Shown: piece after piece, positions 59,800-64,000 of the stretch
Layout of the letters: the number at the start of each line of letters is the position of its first letter
Numbering within the stretch: the first letter of the stretch is position 1
Assembly (NCBI GenBank): GCA_035626595.1
Contig: DASPNJ010000037.1
Location: 4,666 to 68,665, forward strand
Direction of reading: 5' to 3'
DNA from: JAQGMV01 sp035626595
GTDB lineage: Bacteria > Pseudomonadota > Gammaproteobacteria > Burkholderiales > SG8-41
Length of the DNA stretch: 64,000 nucleotides
The notes under the pieces: generated by a model
The model's database searches: none
The model's input: the letters and a program-made list of their open reading frames with translations, nothing else
Told to the model about the DNA's origin: nothing
Made by a program: the position numbers and the translations under genes

Positions 59800-60237
59800 A
59801 TGAGAGCCGTTTGGTCCCTAGGCGGTACAGCAGGACTCCTTTGCCTAGTCACCATCGGGGCGTACATCGCGCAGTTTGCTGACCGGCCATTTTCTACTGA
59901 TCCCCATGACTGGGCGCAGTTTGGTGACTATTTAAGCGGCACATTAGGTCCACCTCTATCGTTTCTTGCGCTTCTGGGATTGATTTTTACGATCAGAATT
60001 CAACATTTAGCGCACACGCATAGCGAAGTAGTGTTCCGTGAGCAACAGGAGTACCTCCTTAGAAAGGAACGAAAGGAAGAATGGCTTTCGGTCATTCACG
60101 ATGCTGAGCAGCGCATTCGTGACTATCTCGATATGTCGATCCTGCTGCGGGATGGGCGCTCGGTGAAACTGGCAATGCTGATCAATACACTGAAACTCCG
60201 TTTGCTGGGAACACTGAAGCAAGCTCCTCGTAACTGA
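59800..60237 (+). CDS. two-helix membrane protein, putAbiC-like N-terminus, probably truncated or frameshifted
   Basis: A 145-residue membrane protein: segments about 7-26 and 52-68, then a charged helix. The stretch WAQFGDYLSGTLGPPLSFLAL near 39 matches the N-terminal pattern of putative phage abortive-infection (putAbiC) proteins, which are normally much longer. After the TGA another frame stays open to a TAA at 60317 and continues plausibly (KLLVTDGLLVIGGEI), so one indel may have cut the gene. Base composition and codon use are clearly more AT-rich than the neighbours, which suggests transfer. Function is uncertain. Confidence 0.55.
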   Translation: MRAVWSLGGTAGLLCLVTIGAYIAQFADRPFSTDPHDWAQFGDYLSGTLGPPLSFLALLGLIFTIRIQHLAHTHSEVVFREQQEYLLRKERKEEWLSVIHDAEQRIRDYLDMSILLRDGRSVKLAMLINTLKLRLLGTLKQAPRN

Positions 60238-60326
60238 CGGTCTCCTCGTCATTGGCGGTGAAATCAGACGCACAATCGATGCTCACCTCAGTATGACCGT
60301 GCTGTTCTCAAAGGAATAAGACTTTG

Positions 60327-61286
60327 ATGCTTTCTAGACGCATTCTGTTGCCGCTGCTTTTTTGTTTTGTATCTCCTATGCTGGTCGCACAAAGCTTTCC
60401 AACCAAACCCCTCCGCCTCGTCCTGCGCTCGCCGCCCGGCGGCACCGACGATCTCCTCGGCCGGCTGATCGCGCTCAAGATGCCCGAGTCCCTCGGTCAG
60501 CAGGTCATTGTCGATTACCGCACCGGCGCGGGCGGGCTGGTCGCGTGGGAGTACATCGCGAAAGCGCCGCCCGACGGCTACACGCTGCTGCTCGCGGCAT
60601 CGGGGCTGGGTGCGGTCAGGAGCCTGCGACCCAACGCTACGATCGATCCGTGGAAGGATTTCGCGTGGGTGTCGCAGGTCGTGAACTATCAGCTCGCGCT
60701 GGTCGTGCACCCTTCGGTGCCGGCGAAAAACGTGAAGGAGCTGATCGCGCTCGCACGCGCCCGGCCCGGGCAGCTCTCGTACGGCTCCTCGGGCGTCGGC
60801 GCGACGCCGCATCTCTCGGCCGAATATTTCAAGGCCGCAGCGAAGGTGAACATCGTCCACGTGCCGTATAAAGGCGCGGGGCCCATGTTTCTCGATCTCA
60901 TGAGCGGGCGGGTCGAGACGGGCTTCTCGGTGGTTGCGAGCTCGATCCCGCATCACAAGTCCGGGAAGCTTCGCATCCTCGGCACCTCGGGCTCGAAGCG
61001 CGTCGCGCAGATCCCGGACGTGCCCACGATCGGCGAGAGCGTCCCGGGATACGAGTTCGATGCGTTCTACGCGCTGCTCGTGCCGGGCGGCACGCCGCGC
61101 GAGATCATCCAGCGGCTCGCCGACGCCACCGCGAAAGTGGTCGCCTCGCCGGAATACCGCCAGCGCGTGATCGACGGCGGGATGGAGCCCGTTTCGAGCT
61201 CCCCTGAGCAGATGCTGAAGATCGCGAAGCTCGACGCGGCGAAGATCGACAAGATCGTCCGCACGGCGAACATCAAGCTCGATTGA
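60327..61286 (+). CDS. Bug/TctC-family tripartite tricarboxylate receptor protein
   Basis: A 319-residue periplasmic receptor with a normal signal peptide (cut after VAQ near 21), then FPTKPLRLVLRSPPGGTDDL, VIVDYRTGAGG and YGSSGVGATPHLSAE. The TTG at 60324 is an alternative start, with better distance to AAGGA. The first 20 codons are AT-rich, then the composition returns to normal. It is followed after 9 bp by the M81 peptidase gene, a pairing that suggests a shared substrate. Confidence 0.92.
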   Translation: MLSRRILLPLLFCFVSPMLVAQSFPTKPLRLVLRSPPGGTDDLLGRLIALKMPESLGQQVIVDYRTGAGGLVAWEYIAKAPPDGYTLLLAASGLGAVRSLRPNATIDPWKDFAWVSQVVNYQLALVVHPSVPAKNVKELIALARARPGQLSYGSSGVGATPHLSAEYFKAAAKVNIVHVPYKGAGPMFLDLMSGRVETGFSVVASSIPHHKSGKLRILGTSGSKRVAQIPDVPTIGESVPGYEFDAFYALLVPGGTPREIIQRLADATAKVVASPEYRQRVIDGGMEPVSSSPEQMLKIAKLDAAKIDKIVRTANIKLD

Positions 61287-61295
61287 CGTAACAAC

Positions 61296-62795
61296 ATGGC
61301 TCGCATCGCTGTCGGCGGTTTCCACCACGAGACGAACTGCTTCGTCGAACCCAAAACCGACTTCGCCTACTTCGCCGCGCATCGCGATCGCCCGCCGCTC
61401 GTGCGCGGTCCGGACGTCATCGAGTGGCTCACCAACACGAGCTTCGCGCTGTCGGGTTTTTTCTCGGACATGGGAGGCGGGCACGAATACGTCCCGCTCA
61501 TCTGGACGAGCGGCGGCGCGGGCGGGATGGTCACGCGCGATGCGTTCGAGCGCATCGCCGGCGAGATGGTGGGCATGCTCTCGCAGCAGATGCCGGTCGA
61601 TGCGATCTATCTCGACCTGCATGGCGCGGGCGTGAGCGAGGATTTCGAGGACCCGGAAGGCGAGCTGCTGCGGCGGGTTCGTGCGGCGGTCGGCGCGACG
61701 GTACCGATCGTGATCAGCCTCGACTACCACGCGAATGTCACGCAGCAGATGGTCGAGCTCACGGACGGGCTCGTCGGCTACTGGACGTATCCGCACGTCG
61801 ATCGCGTGGAAACCGGTCAGCGCGCCGCGCGCGTGATGAAGATGATTCTGGAGCATGGGCAGCCGAAGGGGCGGGCGCTGCGGCGTATCCCGTTCCTGAT
61901 TCCGCTCAACTCGCAGTGCACGATGGTGAACCCGTCGAAAGGCATCATCGAGAAGTCCGCGCAGCTCGAGCGCGGCGACCAGGTGCTGAACGTGTCGTAT
62001 CTCGCGGGCTTTCCGCCGGCGGATCTGGAGGAATGCGGGCCGGGCGTGATCGTGCACGCGTACACGCAGGCGAAGGCCGACGAGCTCGCGGACGAGCTCG
62101 CGCGCGAGATCGTGGCGAACGAAGGCAACTTCGCCGCGCCGCTGCTCGAGCCCGACGAAGCGGTGCAGGAAGCGATGCGCATCGCGCAGAAGGCGTCGCG
62201 GCCCGTCGTCATCGCCGACACGCAGGACAATCCCGGCGCGGGCGGCACGGGCGACACGACCGGCATGCTGGCGGCGCTCGTGCGGAACAACGCGCAGGGC
62301 GCGGTGCTCGGCATCTTCTACGACGCGGAAGCGGCGGCGGCAGCGCACAAGGCCGGCGAGGGCGCTGAGATCGCGATCGCCCTCGGCGGCAAGTTCGGCC
62401 CCGAAGGCTCGCCGCCTTACAAGGCCACGTTCAAGGTCGTGAAGCTCGGCGACGGCAAGATGCGCACGACGGGCCCGTCGGTCGGCGGCCGCAACATCGA
62501 TCTCGGTCCGATGGCGCTGTTACAGATCGGCGGCGTGCGCGTGGTCGTCAGCAGCAAGCGCATGCAGGCGCACGATCAGGCGCCGTTCCGCCATCTGGGC
62601 GTCGAGCCGAAAGACCAGAAGATCCTCGTGCTCAAGAGCACCGTCCACTTCCGCGCGGACTTCGAGCCGATCGCGGAGCAGGTGCTCGTCGCGGTCGCGC
62701 CGGGCGGGCACATCGTCGATCCGACGAAATACGACTACAAGCGGCTGCGTAAGGGCGTTCGCTTGTTTCCGCTCGGTCCGGAGTTCAGCGACTAA
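61296..62795 (+). CDS. M81-family metallopeptidase (MlrC-like)
   Basis: A 499-residue protein of the M81/MlrC family, named after the last enzyme of microcystin breakdown. Zinc-site candidates are FHHETNCF near residue 9, YLDLHGAGVSEDF near 105 and SLDYHANVTQQM near 139; the C-terminal domain (about 305-499) begins at ADTQDNPGAGGTGDT. Most homologues do not act on microcystin but probably on small peptides or amides. No other mlr gene is visible. The start has only a weak Shine-Dalgarno and is 9 bp after a Bug gene. Confidence 0.9.
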   Translation: MARIAVGGFHHETNCFVEPKTDFAYFAAHRDRPPLVRGPDVIEWLTNTSFALSGFFSDMGGGHEYVPLIWTSGGAGGMVTRDAFERIAGEMVGMLSQQMPVDAIYLDLHGAGVSEDFEDPEGELLRRVRAAVGATVPIVISLDYHANVTQQMVELTDGLVGYWTYPHVDRVETGQRAARVMKMILEHGQPKGRALRRIPFLIPLNSQCTMVNPSKGIIEKSAQLERGDQVLNVSYLAGFPPADLEECGPGVIVHAYTQAKADELADELAREIVANEGNFAAPLLEPDEAVQEAMRIAQKASRPVVIADTQDNPGAGGTGDTTGMLAALVRNNAQGAVLGIFYDAEAAAAAHKAGEGAEIAIALGGKFGPEGSPPYKATFKVVKLGDGKMRTTGPSVGGRNIDLGPMALLQIGGVRVVVSSKRMQAHDQAPFRHLGVEPKDQKILVLKSTVHFRADFEPIAEQVLVAVAPGGHIVDPTKYDYKRLRKGVRLFPLGPEFSD

Positions 62796-62829
62796 GGCCT
62801 CGTGCCGTCATGCCGATCGAATGCGATTT

Positions 62830-63054
62830 TCACTCGCGCAAGTAGCGGGCGAGGTCCTGCTCAGTCAGCAGCCCCTTGTCTCGTGCTTTTTGACTCCAGT
62901 AGTGCTGCAGGCTACGTAGCTCACGCACTCGCCGGTCGATGAGTGCGTCCTGAATGAACGCCGAAAAGGTCTTGCCTTCGGCGCGCGCCAGAGCCTCGGT
63001 CTCTCGTGAAAGGTCCGCCGGAAGGGAAATCGTCTTTTTGACCGCGACAGCCAT
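62830..63054 (-). CDS. ribbon-helix-helix (CopG/ParD-like) protein
   Basis: A 74-residue protein with a ribbon-helix-helix N-terminus (VKKTISLPADLSRETEALAR, then AEGKTFSAFIQDALIDRR) and a toxin-binding-like tail ending EQDLARYL. This is the layout of a type II antitoxin, but no toxin gene is adjacent: it converges with the M81 gene, and a MaoC gene lies upstream. It could be an orphan antitoxin or a small repressor. I use the ATG at 63054 (AVAVKKTISLP); one at 63075 is possible. Confidence 0.8.
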   Translation of the reverse strand: MAVAVKKTISLPADLSRETEALARAEGKTFSAFIQDALIDRRVRELRSLQHYWSQKARDKGLLTEQDLARYLRE

Positions 63055-63077
63055 GGTGTGAATAAACGATACCACCT

Positions 63078-63521
63078 TCAGCGGCGCCGGACGATCAGGT
63101 TGCCGGTATAGATCTGCACCGGTTCGTCCTGCTGGTTGAACGTCGTGGTGCGGACTTTCAGCCAGCCGTAGCCCGGCCGCGATTCCGAGGGACGAACCTC
63201 GAGAATCTCAGTCTCGGCATGCAGCTCGTCGCCCGGTCTCACCGGCCGCGGCCAGTGGATTTCTTCGATCCTCGCGCCGATCTGCCCGCCCGCCGGCTCG
63301 AACGGCGCATCGAGGATGAGGCGCATCGTGAGTGCCGCGGTATGCCAGCCGCTCGCGGCGAGGCCTTCGAAGAAAGAATCCTTGGCGGCTTCTTCGTCCA
63401 TGTGGAACGGCTGAGGGTCGAATTCGCGGGCGAAGCGCTTGATGTCTTCGGCGGTGACTTTGATGCGGCCGGTGCGGAAGGTCTGGCCGGGGGTGAGGTC
63501 TTCCAGGTAGTAAACGGCCAT
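63078..63521 (-). CDS. MaoC-family hot-dog dehydratase
   Basis: A 147-residue single hot-dog protein. EFDPQPFHMDEEAAKDSFFEGLAASGWHT near residue 34 contains the hydratase-type Asp/His and the Gly-rich helix, and IHWPRPVRPGDELHAETEIL near 88 is the second family block. It likely hydrates an enoyl-CoA. The ATG is preceded by GAGGGGAAACG, which is the tail of a class D repeat. It is about 100 bp from the amidase gene in the same direction. Confidence 0.9.
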   Translation of the reverse strand: MAVYYLEDLTPGQTFRTGRIKVTAEDIKRFAREFDPQPFHMDEEAAKDSFFEGLAASGWHTAALTMRLILDAPFEPAGGQIGARIEEIHWPRPVRPGDELHAETEILEVRPSESRPGYGWLKVRTTTFNQQDEPVQIYTGNLIVRRR

Positions 63522-63533
63522 CGTTTCCCCTCA

Positions 63534-63572
63534 CGCTATCCCTCCCCCGCGTGTGCGGGGCGAGGCAAGTTT
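63534..63572 (-). repeat. class D dispersed repeat supplying the MaoC ribosome-binding site
   Basis: On the minus strand the hairpin CCCCGCACACGCGGGG is followed by GAGGGATAGCGTGAGGGG, whose last Gs are the Shine-Dalgarno of the MaoC gene. Confidence 0.75.
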
Positions 63573-63573
63573 C

Positions 63574-63623
63574 ACGTGCGCCACGAGATTGCCACGGCGC
63601 CCTTGCCGGCGCCTCGCAATGAC
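63574..63623. repeat. class C dispersed repeat after the amidase gene
   Basis: Copy with GTGCGCCACGAGATTGCC and GCCTCGCAATGAC at the ends. It lies directly behind the amidase stop and next to a class D copy, so two families abut here. Confidence 0.85.
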
Positions 63624-64000
63624 TACAACGCCGGGCGGCGGGTGTGCCAGTCCGTCGCGTTCTCGTAGGCCCAGCCGATGCGCAGCACACGCGCTTCGTC
63701 ATAGGCTCGGCCGATGATCTGGAGCGAGAGCGGTAGCCCGATTTCATCGAAGCCGCAGGGCACGGCGAGCGCGCAGAGATCGAGGAGGTTCGCGGCGCGC
63801 GTGAGGCGGCTCATCGGCGCGACGCACTGATCGCATTCGCTTACCGGGATCGCAGGCAGCGGCGTCGTCGGCGTGAGGAGTGCATCGAACATCTGCAGTG
63901 TCTCGTTGAACTCGGCGATGACGCGCCCGCGTACGGCGAAGACGCGGATGTACTCCACCGCCGAGATCTTTTTGCCGGAGGCGAGCCGCAGGCGCACGTC
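63623..64000 (-). CDS. amidase signature family protein, C-terminal part (start beyond window)
   Basis: The last 125 residues or so of an amidase. The frame is open to the window end, where the codon before GTG reads Asp, so the gene continues. FDALLTPTTPLPAIP, NLLDLCALAVPCGFDEIGLPLSLQIIG and DEARVLRIGWAYENAT are the conserved C-terminal blocks of amidase-signature enzymes (Glu-tRNA amidotransferase A-like). The Ser-Ser-Lys catalytic region lies outside the window. The stop TAG touches the class C repeat. Confidence 0.88.
   Translation of the reverse strand, partial: DVRLRLASGKKISAVEYIRVFAVRGRVIAEFNETLQMFDALLTPTTPLPAIPVSECDQCVAPMSRLTRAANLLDLCALAVPCGFDEIGLPLSLQIIGRAYDEARVLRIGWAYENATDWHTRRPAL

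Noticed and set aside
10958..60237. A single anti-phage defence island (RES/Xre, DUF2971, putAbiC-like)
   Set aside because: The three candidates lie 13 and 35 kb apart, separated by metabolic genes, without integrase or shared composition. They are better treated as independent.
60238..60320. A separate small gene behind the putAbiC-like frame
   Set aside because: The open stretch has no start codon with a ribosome-binding site and fits better as the shifted continuation of the upstream gene.

Overview
The window is GC-rich, densely packed chromosomal DNA, most consistent with a betaproteobacterium of the Burkholderiales type. The main clue is six Bug/TctC-type tricarboxylate-receptor proteins in 64 kb, a family massively expanded in Bordetella, Cupriavidus, Polaromonas and relatives. 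It also carries many genes for CoA-thioester and organic-acid catabolism. I see no rRNA, tRNA, CRISPR array, integrase or transposase. No stretch longer than 300 bases lacks a gene.

Layout. 1-2024: two alpha/beta hydrolases and a YkgJ-type Cys-cluster protein. 2226-5140: MaoC hydratase, acyl-CoA dehydrogenase and CaiB CoA-transferase. 5152-9650 (minus): a TRAP transporter (P, Q, M) followed by a TauD-type dioxygenase and a lipoprotein Cu/Zn superoxide dismutase. 9774-12012: a CaiB transferase and a RES/Xre toxin-antitoxin pair. 12084-20827: acyl-CoA dehydrogenases, enoyl-CoA hydratases, a Bug receptor, an ADP-forming-type acyl-CoA synthetase and MmgE/PrpD; 20015-13428 reads as one catabolic operon. 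20918-25506: a second acyl-CoA synthetase, AhpC/AhpD peroxidase genes and a DUF2971 protein. 25633-31332: maleylacetoacetate isomerase, CocE-type hydrolase, beta-hydroxyacid dehydrogenase, TauD dioxygenase and an enolase-superfamily enzyme. 31413-37852 (minus): cysteine-dioxygenase-like cupin, glutaredoxin, GST, NHL propeller, Bug, VWA and MmgE/PrpD. 37921-41236: hybrid histidine kinase and DUF763. 41366-43443 (minus): UGSC-type selenoprotein operon. 43631-52034: 1-Cys peroxiredoxin, small lipoprotein, Bug, SDR, hydrolase-OsmC fusion, FAD oxidoreductase, PilZ, LLM oxidoreductase, Rap1a-like protein, hemerythrin. 52192-64000: TPR protein, CaiB, three Bug receptors, SMP-30-like propeller, FKBP, dienelactone hydrolase, a less GC-rich membrane-protein gene, M81 peptidase, RHH protein, MaoC and a partial amidase.

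How the genes work together. The theme is capture of organic acids (TRAP and Bug receptors), activation to CoA thioesters (CaiB transferases, ADP-forming-type synthetases) and beta-oxidation-like processing (acyl-CoA dehydrogenases, hydratases, SDR, MmgE/PrpD). A second theme is redox and peroxide defence: SodC, AhpC/AhpD, 1-Cys peroxiredoxin, OsmC, glutaredoxin, GST and the selenoprotein. Transcription-factor genes are almost absent.

Two results stand out. First, the reading frame at 42363-41839 runs through an in-frame UGA at the first position of a UGSC motif. A perfect hairpin lies 10 nt downstream, so this is a selenocysteine gene that ordinary ORF calling cuts in two. Second, at least five families of dispersed palindromic repeats are not just intergenic filler. 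They provide Shine-Dalgarno regions for four genes, signal-peptide sequence for three Bug receptors, an in-frame interdomain linker in one acyl-CoA synthetase, and stop codons with C-terminal tails for five genes.
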